DNA of 64,000 bases from assembly GCF_040219335.1 (NCBI RefSeq), contig NZ_JAVJSQ010000026.1:176807-240806 (forward strand). The letters run 5' to 3'. The translations under genes were made by a program, and so were the position numbers. The notes under the pieces are model-generated. The model was given only the letters and a program-made list of their open reading frames with translations. It was not told where the DNA came from and ran no database searches. Numbering within the stretch: position 1 is the stretch's first letter; each line of letters opens with the position of its first letter. This document shows, in pieces, positions 27,537 through 35,468 of this stretch. The DNA is from Gimesia sp. (GTDB lineage: Bacteria; Planctomycetota; Planctomycetia; Planctomycetales; Planctomycetaceae).

Positions 27537-27611
27537 GTGTCCATACGGCGATTCTGTTAGAATGATCTGATCCTTACCTGATCCGACCTGTTTTACTGAC
27601 TGGAATCAACC

Positions 27612-28175
27612 ATGCGATGCTTTCAAACCGCTCCCCTGCTGCTGATATTCTGCCTCGCGACTTACCCGACGACTGTCTGGGGTGACTCCAAAACAGAGGC
27701 CGCCTCCCGAATGCTGCAGGCGGAGGAACTGGGACAGATCTCTCCCCTGCACCGGAGTGGCCAGATCTACCTCGCAGGTCAGCCGGGAGAAGAAGATTTC
27801 AACCTGATTCAGAAAGCGGGCGTTAAGACGGTGATTAATCTGCGTCCTTCAAGGGAGCTGAAATGGGACGAAGCGATGTACCTGAAGATGCTGAATCTGG
27901 ATTATGTGCAGATTCCCTTCAGGGCGCCGGAATCATTGACGCCTGCGATTTTCGACCAGTGCCGCAAACTGCTGAATGACAAATCGAAGCAGCCTCTGGT
28001 TCTGCATTGTGCATCAGCCAACCGCGTGGGAGCAATCTGGCTGACGCATCGTGTGCTGGACGACGGCCTCAGTTTCGAAGCGGCCCTCGCAGAAGCCAAA
28101 CAGGTCGGACTGAAAACCCCGGGTTACATCGAGCAGGCCAGAGCGTATATCGCCCAGCAAGGGAAAGCGGAGTAA
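27612..28175 (+). CDS. Secreted DUF442-type phosphatase-like protein
   Basis: 187 residues with an N-terminal signal peptide (LLLIFCLATYPTTVWG). The core matches the beta-lactamase-hydrolase-like (DUF442) branch of the dual-specificity phosphatase fold: LAGQPGEEDFNLIQKAGVKTVINLR at the start and the loop LHCASANRVG with Cys133 and Arg138. The Cys-x4-Arg spacing is that of DUF442 proteins, one residue shorter than the classical CX5R phosphatase loop. Families of this kind are linked to sulfur metabolism. A cytoplasmic homologue is at 33448-33897. Being exported, this copy probably acts in the periplasm; the substrate is unknown. Confidence 0.85.
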   Translation: MRCFQTAPLLLIFCLATYPTTVWGDSKTEAASRMLQAEELGQISPLHRSGQIYLAGQPGEEDFNLIQKAGVKTVINLRPSRELKWDEAMYLKMLNLDYVQIPFRAPESLTPAIFDQCRKLLNDKSKQPLVLHCASANRVGAIWLTHRVLDDGLSFEAALAEAKQVGLKTPGYIEQARAYIAQQGKAE

Positions 28176-28181
28176 GCGGAA

Positions 28182-28547
28182 TTATTGTGTTTGTATCTGA
28201 ATCTGCCCCGATTTGAACATCAGAACCGGCTCCTCAAAATCTGCATCAAAGATGCGATAATTGACCTGCTCCCACTGATGCGAGCGGGCGTTTTCTGCTG
28301 TCAGTGAGGAAAACTGCAAGCGTCTTATCCCCATGTCCGGCAGCCTGCATTCTGCGACCTGTTCCAGAGAAAGACAGGCGACCAGGTTCGTCGCCAGATC
28401 GGATTCCAGTATCAATTCAATGTCTGGATAAGGTCCAGCAGACCACTCCATCACAAAACGAGCGACGTTCGTAAACTCGTGCCAGGGAAAGTCTACAAGC
28501 AGTGTATCATTGATCTCGAACGTCTGGCCGGCCTGCAGGGTAATCAT
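28182..28547 (-). CDS. Unknown protein
   Basis: 121 residues from ATG 28547, which has GAGGG about eight bases upstream; longer readings up to 28688 run across the neighbouring gene. It overlaps the end of the DUF7710-like gene by 41 bases, so the two are likely translationally coupled. The sequence (MITLQAGQTFEIND, FPWHEFTNVARFVMEWSAGPYPDIELILE) has no signal peptide, membrane helix or motif I recognise. Small paired unknowns like this can be immunity or accessory proteins, but nothing here proves that. Confidence 0.65.
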   Translation of the reverse strand: MITLQAGQTFEINDTLLVDFPWHEFTNVARFVMEWSAGPYPDIELILESDLATNLVACLSLEQVAECRLPDMGIRRLQFSSLTAENARSHQWEQVNYRIFDADFEEPVLMFKSGQIQIQTQ

Positions 28548-28842
28548 CTTCGCTGCCCTCTCTTCCCTCAATTCCCATTTCGTAATGGAAATGCTCCTGG
28601 CTCGCGCTGGTGAAGCGGCTGATAAACCGGGGGCTGGACTGATAATCCCTGGAAGGTTTGAAAATTCCTTCCGCGATAGCCCAGTCATAGACGCCTGTAT
28701 CGAGAGGATACTTAGTCAGAATACCTGAAAGCTGATGTTGGGCGATGAAGTCTTCCGCTTTTTCTTTTGTGGAAAATACACCACAGCAAAACTGCGCTGC
28801 AGTCCCATGAAATACCCACACCGCATCATTTTTTACAGCCAT
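28507..28842 (-). CDS. DUF7710-like small protein
   Basis: 111 residues from ATG 28842; the frame extends to 28929 but the family starts near AVWVFHG. The pattern VWVFHGTAAQFCCGVFSTKEKAEDFI then LTKYPLDTGVYDWAIAEGIFKP matches, from memory, the DUF7710 family of small proteins of unknown function. The tail (GREGSEDDYPAGRPDVRDQ) is in the 41-base overlap with the next gene. No export signal is visible. Identification is moderate and rests on sequence style, not a search. Confidence 0.65.
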   Translation of the reverse strand: MAVKNDAVWVFHGTAAQFCCGVFSTKEKAEDFIAQHQLSGILTKYPLDTGVYDWAIAEGIFKPSRDYQSSPRFISRFTSASQEHFHYEMGIEGREGSEDDYPAGRPDVRDQ

Positions 28843-28965
28843 AATAAGTCCCGAAACGATACCTGGCTCCGGATTTCCAGATGTTGAACATACCGGAAAC
28901 CAGGACACGTTCCAGAAAAACAGGTTCACACTGTAGCAATGAGGGGCAGTCGGCCCCGTAAGTGG

Positions 28966-29616
28966 TCAGGCTTTGATCGACCTGGCGTTGTGACTGACAT
29001 GGTGGCATTCCAGTACCGACTTTTCCCAGACGAAGATCTCCAGGGGTGGCAGATTCCACAATACCATCGAACGTTTCTCGGGAGGACCGAAGTATTCTGT
29101 TGCCAGATCACAGACACTGCTGCGGAACTGGTATGTCACGAAAGCACCGCCGGGGGAGAGTTGCTGATAGATGGATTCCATCAATGTGCGTCCCTCTTCC
29201 GGCGAGAGGACTGAGAACGGAATCCCCGAGACGATGGCATCAGCCGAGGTAAAGTAGTTCCGCTTCAGAATGGATTCCAGATCGAGGGCAGAACCGATCT
29301 CGACGATCAGACGCGAGTCTGCGATCTGCTGGAGCGATGCAGCGAACTCTTCGACCACTTCCACACAGAGCAACTTGGACTGATCAGACATAGCCTGCAG
29401 CAGGGCCTTTGTCGTCTCGCCGGTTCCCGGTCCGAGTTCGATAACGGTTTTGGCGTTACTCAGACAGGCAAGTGAGCTCAGTTTGCGTTGCAGGTAACTG
29501 GAACTGGGAATACAGGAAGCCACCTGCAGCGGGTTCTCGAAGAAGCCACGCAGAAAACAGGGCAGGGTCGAAGTGATCGATGTAGTGTCCTCACCTGGCG
29601 AACGTGAAATATCCAT
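28966..29616 (-). CDS. SAM-dependent methyltransferase, phospholipid N-methyltransferase-like
   Basis: 216 residues. The opening FFENPLQVASCIPSSSYLQRKL resembles the N-terminus of PmtA-type phospholipid N-methyltransferases and related KsgA-fold enzymes. The SAM-binding motif I is TVIELGPGTGETTKALL, followed by CVEVVEEFAASLQ (ribose-binding acidic residue) and an IVSGIPFSVLSPEE segment in place of the NPPY motif. PmtA-type enzymes methylate phosphatidylethanolamine at the membrane. rRNA dimethyladenosine transferase is an alternative, but the GIPFSVL loop favours the lipid group. It is solitary on the minus strand. Confidence 0.8.
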   Translation of the reverse strand: MDISRSPGEDTTSITSTLPCFLRGFFENPLQVASCIPSSSYLQRKLSSLACLSNAKTVIELGPGTGETTKALLQAMSDQSKLLCVEVVEEFAASLQQIADSRLIVEIGSALDLESILKRNYFTSADAIVSGIPFSVLSPEEGRTLMESIYQQLSPGGAFVTYQFRSSVCDLATEYFGPPEKRSMVLWNLPPLEIFVWEKSVLECHHVSHNARSIKA

Positions 29617-29646
29617 GATGTAATCCTGACTGAAGAGGTGATTCGG

Positions 29647-29946
29647 CTAGCGTTTGTCACGAATGGCTTCGATCAGCTCAGCTTTATTCAGCTTGCTGCG
29701 GCCCTGAATGTGATGCTCTTTCGCGAGATTGTAAAGTTCATCTACAGTGCGGTCTTCCAGACGTGTGTGAGGGTTACCGGTTCCCTGAGTGGTCTCCTGG
29801 GGCGTTCTTCCCTCTTTCCGCCGTTGTTTATTGACTGTGCGCGCGGCGATCTCTTTCGCCTCGGAACTGGATTTTCCTCGCTCAAGGGCACTCTCTCTGA
29901 TTTTCTTGTACTGCTTTTCATCTTTTTGTGTCCAGGTGGTCGGCAT
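29647..29946 (-). CDS. Small basic protein with Rho N-terminal-like domain
   Basis: 99 highly charged residues. The first half (MPTTWTQKDEKQYKKIRESALERGKSSSEAKEIAARTVNKQRR) matches a widespread small-protein module often next to ChaB-like or plasmid-associated genes. The second half (DELYNLAKEHHIQGRSKLNKAELIEAIRDKR) is a Rho-N/SAP-like helix-extended-helix domain, usually a nucleic-acid-binding fold. AGGAA precedes the ATG by eight bases. It is probably a nucleic-acid-binding or stress-related protein. A long nested hairpin lies just upstream (29979-30062) and may belong to its leader. Confidence 0.8.
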   Translation of the reverse strand: MPTTWTQKDEKQYKKIRESALERGKSSSEAKEIAARTVNKQRRKEGRTPQETTQGTGNPHTRLEDRTVDELYNLAKEHHIQGRSKLNKAELIEAIRDKR

Positions 29947-30382
29947 GGTCTCAGTTCCTGGCGGCCGGTATTAAAAAGAAAACTGAAGCGAGTTCCCCCC
30001 CCATTCTCATTGGCATGGCCCGCTCGAGAGCCATACCCGATATAGAAACTCGCTCCAGTTTTTATCGGAGTTAGATAGAGTGAAACCAGTTGCATTTCCC
30101 GTGCCAATACCACTTCACGGCTGAGCAGTAATTTAAGCCCTTCACGCCTGAAATACCGCGGACAAGGCAGGAAAGCGTGATGAGAATTTTTTCCGGCTCA
30201 GCCAGGTGGCTGGATTCCGAAATGAAAGGGAAGCAGCTTTAGAATCTGACACGGTTGCTGAGCGACCAGCGTGGTCTCTGGCAAGCCACAATCAGCAGTG
30301 ATCTGAGACATAACGCGAAGCGAAACAGAATCGCAGCCAGGTGGAAGAACTGCTCACTCTGACGAGCTCTAAGCGATTGCTA
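29947..30382. other. Intergenic region with long nested hairpin
   Basis: 436 bases between the Rho-N-like gene and the DUF1501 gene, both on the minus strand. The left part contains the nested inverted repeat listed separately. In the right part I see no gene, terminator or repeat. Confidence 0.5.
29979..30062. repeat. Nested inverted repeat, structured RNA or mobile hairpin
   Basis: Outer arms AAAACTGAAGCGAGTT (29979-29994) and AACTCGCTCCAGTTTT (30047-30062) pair at 15 of 16 positions. Inside the 52-base loop, ATGGC (30015-30019) pairs with GCCAT (30030-30034), flanked by GG/CC. Both outer edges end in A/T runs, so it could terminate either strand or be a miniature inverted-repeat element. 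It lies 33 bases upstream of the start of the Rho-N-like gene. Confidence 0.6.
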
Positions 30383-31720
30383 TTAGACGATTTCCGGCAT
30401 TGGGAGATAGCCGCTGTCGACCAGATACTGGGGACGACCGGCGTGATCGGGCAGGGTGACCCGCTCGATGTCGATTCCCATATTGTGGTAGAGGGTCGCA
30501 AAGACTTCCTGGAAGTGGACAGGACGGTCATCCGCTTCGCCGCCAAGACGATCAGTGGTGCCAATCACCTGGCCAGTCTTCATTCCACCACAGGCGAGCA
30601 GTGCGTTACAGACGCGGGGCCAGTGATCCCGACCGCTGTTGTTGTTGATCTTGGGAGTCCGTCCAAATTCGCCCCAGGCGATGACGGTCGTGTCTTCGGC
30701 AAGTCCCCGCTGATGCAGGTCTTCAATCAGAGCGGTGATGGCCTGATCGAAATCGGGGAAGTTCTCTTTGGCCCGTTTGAAGTTGCTGCCATGCCAGTCC
30801 CAGAAGCTGTAACTCAACGTCACCATGCGGGCCCCCGCTTCAACGAGTCGACGGGCCAGCAGGAACTGTTCGTTCAGACGAGGGGCGGCGTCCCCCTGCT
30901 TGCGCGAAGTCCCTTTGCCGTAACGTTCCCGAACCGCGGGATCTTCTTTGGAGACATCGAGTGCTTCGACGAGTCGTCCGGAGGAGAGAACGCCGAATGC
31001 CTGTTCGTTAAAGGCGTCCAGGCCTTCCATGGAGCCGCTGTTATCTGCATCGCGGCGGAACTGATCGAAACTCGTTAAGAGTTGCTTTCGATCCTGCAGA
31101 CGGTCCAGGGTAATTCCATTGAGGGTCATATCCCCCTTCATTTCCCCGTTCGGATTGAAGGGAGTATGTGAGGTGCCCAGGAAACTGTTTTTTCCGAAGT
31201 TGTAGGGCGTGTGCTGCATCTTCGGCGAGAGGTTCACATACGCAGGGGCCGTTGCCCGCGGATCGCCTTTGAGGCGCGAGAGAGCAGAACCGATTTCCGG
31301 CCATCCACCTGCAGGCTGATTGCGATCGCTGTGTCCGGTCATACATTGAAACGAAGCGTGTTGACCAATAGACCCGACGAGTGAATTCACGAAGATACTT
31401 TTATCAGCGAGACTGGCCAGGCGGGGCAGATGCTCACAGATTTTGATGTCCGGTACATTCGTGGAGATCGGGTTGAACTCGCCTCGAATTTCGGAAGGCG
31501 CATCCATCTTGAGATCGTACATGTCCTGATGCGGCGGTCCACCCGGGAGGTAGATCATGATGATCGACTTGTGTGATTTCCCGGTACCCGACTGTTGTTC
31601 TGCCCGCAGAAGTTGTGGGAGCGTCAGACCGCCGAATCCCAGCGCGCCGACCTTGATGAAATTGCGGCGTGAGACGCGATTGCAGAATCGGTTGGCAGCT
31701 CCGTCGAAAATATTCAGCAT
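30383..31720 (-). CDS. DUF1501 protein with Tat signal
   Basis: 445 residues. The N-terminus has a near-canonical twin-arginine motif, SRRNFIK (Arg18-Arg19), and a hydrophobic stretch. The body is DUF1501, a planctomycete-rich branch of the alkaline-phosphatase/sulfatase-like fold: IMIYLPGGPPHQDMYDLKM near the start, SYSFWDWHGSNF in the middle and VIAWGEFGRTPKINNNSGRDHWP near the C-terminus. These proteins are normally encoded next to a DUF1549/DUF1553 cytochrome-like gene, with suspected roles in polysaccharide processing; no such partner is adjacent. GGAG precedes the ATG. Confidence 0.93.
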   Translation of the reverse strand: MLNIFDGAANRFCNRVSRRNFIKVGALGFGGLTLPQLLRAEQQSGTGKSHKSIIMIYLPGGPPHQDMYDLKMDAPSEIRGEFNPISTNVPDIKICEHLPRLASLADKSIFVNSLVGSIGQHASFQCMTGHSDRNQPAGGWPEIGSALSRLKGDPRATAPAYVNLSPKMQHTPYNFGKNSFLGTSHTPFNPNGEMKGDMTLNGITLDRLQDRKQLLTSFDQFRRDADNSGSMEGLDAFNEQAFGVLSSGRLVEALDVSKEDPAVRERYGKGTSRKQGDAAPRLNEQFLLARRLVEAGARMVTLSYSFWDWHGSNFKRAKENFPDFDQAITALIEDLHQRGLAEDTTVIAWGEFGRTPKINNNSGRDHWPRVCNALLACGGMKTGQVIGTTDRLGGEADDRPVHFQEVFATLYHNMGIDIERVTLPDHAGRPQYLVDSGYLPMPEIV

Positions 31721-32008
31721 TATCTACTCCAGGGCGGGGTCAGCAGTGCGTCCAGTGACGCCAGGCAGGGTATGGTCAGTCTGGATGGAAAGCGTTTCAG
31801 TTTCCCATCTTATCTCTGATCGGCGGAGTTGTCCACGTTGATCCATCAAGATCCATTCACATGAGTGGATTCCCTGGATTTTCGTCCCGGGCTGCCTTCG
31901 CAATTAATAAAACAGGATCAGGCGGACCGTATCCGTGCCACCGGTTGAAACCCGCCTTTGTCGAGCCGACGGAACGGAGCCTGGACCAAGAGCACAAGCT
32001 CTTTAATT

Positions 32009-33415
32009 TCAGGCATTTAAGGGCAGGTCTGCGGCTTTCCAGGCGGACATACCCCCGAGGACGTTTGCCACATCAGTGAAACCGGCGCGGCGGATGAACG
32101 AGGAGGCGATCGATGCGCGATAACCAGAGCCACAGACCACCGCCACCGGTTGTTCCAGGGGGATTTCCTCAAAGCGTTCCTGCAAAGCACCGCCGTGAAT
32201 GTGGAGTGCCCCTTTGATGTGACCGGCTTCCCATTCCCGTTCGGTGCGAACATCCAGCACCGTCAGCGGGTGCTGCTGCCGCAGTTTGTGATGCAGGTCC
32301 CGGACTGAAATGGTCTCCAGCATTTCCAAAGGGAATCCCGCTGTTTCCCAGGCATTGATGCCCCCTTCGAGATAGCCCTGAATGTCGTCGAAACCGACGC
32401 GAAGCAGATTGGTGACGACTTCTTGCACCTGAGATGGCTGATCGACGACGAGCAGAATCGGACGGTCATAAGGGAGAACCCAGCCCGCCCAGGTAGGCAG
32501 ATTTGATCCCATAGGAATGTTAATAGAATCCGGGATGTGTGCTGCCGCGAACGCCTCTTTGGAACGGACATCGACAATCAGGCAATCCTGACACTGTCGC
32601 TCTGCAACCTGTTTCGCCGACCAGCGTTTCTGTCCCGGGAGTTCCGGTCCGATGATCGCCGGACCTTCCTTATTGATTCGTTTCATGCGACTGAAATAGG
32701 AAGGGGAGAGCGGCATGTCCTGCAGCAGGTCTTCGATCCAGGGTTGTTCGTCCTGCTTCTGCAAGACACTGCTGAAACGCCTTTCAAAACCCAGTGTGGA
32801 CGAACGTCGCGAGCCAATCGCTTTTCCACACAGAGAACCGGCCCCGTGTGCAGGAAAGATTTCCAGGAAATCGGGCAGGGCCTCGATTCTCGTAAACACG
32901 CTTTCATAAAGTTGGTGCGCGAGCTTCTGTTGTTCGGCTTCGCCCAACAGATCCGGACGTCCGACATCGCCTACGAACAGAAAGTCCCCTGTAAACATGC
33001 ACCAGGGCGTATCCGGGCTGCGGGATTCGTCGAAGAGCAGTATGGCGATGTGTTCGGGTGTGTGACCGGGAACATGCCGAAACTCGAACCGAAGCTTCCC
33101 TAACGACAGCGTGTCGTCTGCTGATACATGACGATCAGCGAATGATTGAGTCCAGTCCGCAGCGCCATACGCTGAACAGTAAATCTGCGGTTGATTGTTC
33201 AGTCGCGCTTTCAACTCACATGAGCCGGAAACAAAGTCGGCATGCACGTGGGTCTCGATAATATATTCAATGTGCAAATCTTGCTGGCGGGCAAATTCAA
33301 TGAAGTCATCGACATCGCGGGGCGGGTCAATCACGACCGCGGCCCCGCTCTGATCATCACCGATCAGGTACGAACTTATCGCCAGCCCCGGCACAAACCG
33401 TGGATAAAAAATCAT
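32009..33415 (-). CDS. Persulfide-dioxygenase-like MBL with two rhodanese domains
   Basis: 468 residues. Residues 1-230 are a metallo-beta-lactamase fold of the ETHE1/persulfide dioxygenase type: THVHADFVSG (His56, His58, Asp60), HVPGHTPEH and FTGDFLFVGDVGRPDL. Two rhodanese domains follow (about 265-370 and 375-465). The second has the active-site loop VVCGSGYRAS with Cys; the first has VVDQPSQ where the Cys loop should be, so it is probably inactive. The protein likely oxidises glutathione persulfide and handles sulfane sulfur. It precedes, by 32 bases in genome order, the DUF442 gene, which is transcribed first. Confidence 0.92.
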   Translation of the reverse strand: MIFYPRFVPGLAISSYLIGDDQSGAAVVIDPPRDVDDFIEFARQQDLHIEYIIETHVHADFVSGSCELKARLNNQPQIYCSAYGAADWTQSFADRHVSADDTLSLGKLRFEFRHVPGHTPEHIAILLFDESRSPDTPWCMFTGDFLFVGDVGRPDLLGEAEQQKLAHQLYESVFTRIEALPDFLEIFPAHGAGSLCGKAIGSRRSSTLGFERRFSSVLQKQDEQPWIEDLLQDMPLSPSYFSRMKRINKEGPAIIGPELPGQKRWSAKQVAERQCQDCLIVDVRSKEAFAAAHIPDSINIPMGSNLPTWAGWVLPYDRPILLVVDQPSQVQEVVTNLLRVGFDDIQGYLEGGINAWETAGFPLEMLETISVRDLHHKLRQQHPLTVLDVRTEREWEAGHIKGALHIHGGALQERFEEIPLEQPVAVVCGSGYRASIASSFIRRAGFTDVANVLGGMSAWKAADLPLNA

Positions 33416-33447
33416 GATGAGTACTCTCTGCGGATTGAGTGTGACGC

Positions 33448-33897
33448 TTATTTGTCGTGCGTATCAACGTAGTGCTTGACGAAGTCCTTGAGTTCAGGTT
33501 TGTCACACTGGAAGCCCATCTCTTCTGCTTTCTGCAGGGTCTGTTCGCCGGACATTCCGTTTTCGACGGCGCGTTTCATCATGGCCATCGCACCGGCGCG
33601 CTTACCACTTTTACAGTGAGCGAAAATCGGTTTGGGCAATGCCTCAAACTGCTCACGAAATTCGTCGACCTGTCTATCGTCCAGCATGTTCATGGAAACA
33701 GGAATGTGGCAGTATTTCATTCCCGCTGACTCAACGGCTTTTCCTTCCGCTTCGGGTGTCAAAGGCATTCCTTCTTCATTGGCAGTGCGAAAGTTCACAA
33801 TTGATTTGAAACCTTCGTTGCCGAATTCGTAAATTTCGTCCCGGTTCGGCTGAGGTCCAACGGTAATCTGATCACTGATTTGCATCGTGTTATCCAT
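33448..33897 (-). CDS. DUF442-type phosphatase-like protein
   Basis: 149 residues from ATG 33897, chosen for AGAGGAG seven bases upstream; the frame runs back to 33975. It starts with the DUF442 pattern ISDQITVGPQPNRDEIYEFGNEGFKSIVNFR and has the active loop AHCKSGKRAGA (Cys95, Arg100; Cys-x4-Arg). DUF442 is often fused to or adjacent to ETHE1-type MBL proteins in sulfide-handling loci, and here the persulfide dioxygenase/rhodanese gene lies directly downstream on the same strand. It is predicted to act in cytoplasmic sulfide or persulfide metabolism; the reaction is not established. It is a relative of the exported copy at 27612. Confidence 0.88.
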   Translation of the reverse strand: MDNTMQISDQITVGPQPNRDEIYEFGNEGFKSIVNFRTANEEGMPLTPEAEGKAVESAGMKYCHIPVSMNMLDDRQVDEFREQFEALPKPIFAHCKSGKRAGAMAMMKRAVENGMSGEQTLQKAEEMGFQCDKPELKDFVKHYVDTHDK

Positions 33898-34202
33898 GTG
33901 TAGACTCCTCTTCTCTTGAAGGTCGAGTGATTCACTATCCGCTATAAAATCAGTCGCAAATAACATACCAGACATGCAAATCCAGATAAGTTCCTGCTTT
34001 TGCCAATCACTGAATGGATTGCTGGTTGATCAGCGTCCACAGTGCCTGCTGAGCCGACAGTGGAAAAACAATATTCAAAAAAATGCGTGATGTTCCTTCG
34101 GGAAAAACGCCTTACAATATGAGATGTCATTCCGCAGGAAGTACATTCACTGCGGAATGACTGATGTGCAATAGACTTACCACATTAACCAGGAGCCCTG
34201 TC
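33898..34202. other. Intergenic region between divergent genes
   Basis: About 305 bases between the DUF442 gene and the plus-strand secreted protein. It contains a small TTCC-TTCG-GGAA hairpin near 34093-34104, a -10-like TACAAT (34113-34118) and the 11-bp inverted repeat listed separately. The rest shows nothing notable. Confidence 0.45.
34126..34161. promoter_or_regulatory. 11-bp inverted repeat in leader of secreted protein gene
   Basis: Perfect arms GTCATTCCGCA (34126-34136) and TGCGGAATGAC (34151-34161) with a 14-base spacer lie about 40 bases upstream of the ATG at 34203 and just downstream of a -10-like TACAAT (34113-34118). It is either an operator overlapping the transcription start or a 5' leader hairpin. 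Confidence 0.5.
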
Positions 34203-35468
34203 ATGCGTCGTTCGATTCTGAGTCCTGTCTGTCTGGGAACGCTGTTCCTGATGAGTCAATTCGCTGCTGCCGCCCCGCTGGCGGAGGAATATCTGACAAC
34301 GGGAAAACTGGAGGAAGGGGCTCAGGCCCTGCAGAAACAATTGAAAGTGAATCCGGAAGATGACGAGGCGCGGTTTGGTCTGGGAGTGGTGCAGTTCTTT
34401 CAGTCGTTTGAGCATCTGGGAGGAACTTTGGCTCAGTATGTGGGAGGAAATTTGAATCGGTTTGGATTACGGACAGAAGATGTCAGACGCGGGCTGCCGG
34501 AACCAATCCAGGAGATTCTGTCTCAAGCTCCCGATTCCAAAACGGCCACCTATGCCGATACCCGTCAAATGCTGCAGACGTGGGTGGATGATCTAAACGC
34601 GGCTGAGAAAACCCTGTCTGCTATCAAAGATCCGAATGTGAAACTGCCGTTGCATGTGGGGCTGATCAAGGTTGATCTGTTGGGAATTGGTAAACCGGTC
34701 GAAGCACGATTCCTGTTGAGCAGAGCAGGCGTCTCTCAGCAACAGGCAGATGCGGAACAGTTTTTAATTGATTTTGATCGCGGCGATGCGGACTGGCTGG
34801 CCGGTTACTGCAACTTCCTGTGTGCCTGGGGCGAGGTCCTGCTGGCGATTGACGGACAGGAATTATTTAACTGTACGGCCCATCTGTTTTTTGAAAAGGT
34901 CGACACGCCATACCCCTTTCTGCTGGAAGAGCACGGAAATGTAGATAGCATCGTTGGTGTAGATCGACCGCTCGTCTCGGACATCCTGGCGTTCATCCAC
35001 CTCTGGCGGTTTGAACTCAAGGAACCGGAGCGGATGAAAGCGGCGCTGGCCCACCTGGAAGATATGCAGCGGCATGCGAAATCGATGTGGAAGTTTTATC
35101 TGGCGGAAACCGACAACGAACGCGAATGGATTCCCAATCCACAGCAGACCGGCGTACTGGAAATCAAGGTTACGCAGGAGATGGTCGATACCTGGCTCGT
35201 CGTGCTGGACGAAGCAGGAGAGGTGCTGCAGGGGAAGAAGCTGATTCCCTTCTGGCGTGGCAAACCGGGGACACAGGGTGTGAACCTGCGACGGGTATTT
35301 ACTGAACCGCGGAAGATCGATCCGTTTCTATGGTTCCAGGGAACCGCGGCGGCCCCGTACCTTGAAAAGGGTGAGATCACAGATTTCGCCGATCCAGAAC
35401 TGTGGACTCGCATCAACCGGACATTCGGCCGTAATCGGTTCTTCACGCTGGCATTCTGGTTTAACTAA
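34203..35468 (+). CDS. Secreted protein of unknown function
   Basis: 421 residues from ATG 34203, which has AGGAG eight bases upstream. A signal peptide (LSPVCLGTLFLMSQFAAAAPLA) is followed by a short TPR-like segment (EEYLTTGKLEEGAQALQKQLKVNPEDDEARFGLGVVQF, about residues 24-65). The rest (WVDDLNAAEKTLSAIKDPNVKLPL, then a C-terminal TFGRNRFFTLAFWFN) has no motif I recognise. It is predicted to be periplasmic. It ends overlapping by four bases the stop of the convergent CobW gene. Its regulation may involve the 11-bp inverted repeat just upstream. Confidence 0.8.
   Translation: MRRSILSPVCLGTLFLMSQFAAAAPLAEEYLTTGKLEEGAQALQKQLKVNPEDDEARFGLGVVQFFQSFEHLGGTLAQYVGGNLNRFGLRTEDVRRGLPEPIQEILSQAPDSKTATYADTRQMLQTWVDDLNAAEKTLSAIKDPNVKLPLHVGLIKVDLLGIGKPVEARFLLSRAGVSQQQADAEQFLIDFDRGDADWLAGYCNFLCAWGEVLLAIDGQELFNCTAHLFFEKVDTPYPFLLEEHGNVDSIVGVDRPLVSDILAFIHLWRFELKEPERMKAALAHLEDMQRHAKSMWKFYLAETDNEREWIPNPQQTGVLEIKVTQEMVDTWLVVLDEAGEVLQGKKLIPFWRGKPGTQGVNLRRVFTEPRKIDPFLWFQGTAAAPYLEKGEITDFADPELWTRINRTFGRNRFFTLAFWFN

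Larger units (their letters stand above)
27118..27611. other. Intergenic region holding a candidate small RNA
   Basis: About 494 bases, AT-rich, between the amidotransferase and the plus-strand DUF442 gene. A plus-strand frame at 27141-27461 has no recognisable sequence and ends right after an AGGAGG, so I do not call it. The right half contains a promoter-like element, AGGAGG, and a strong terminator, described separately. Confidence 0.5.
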
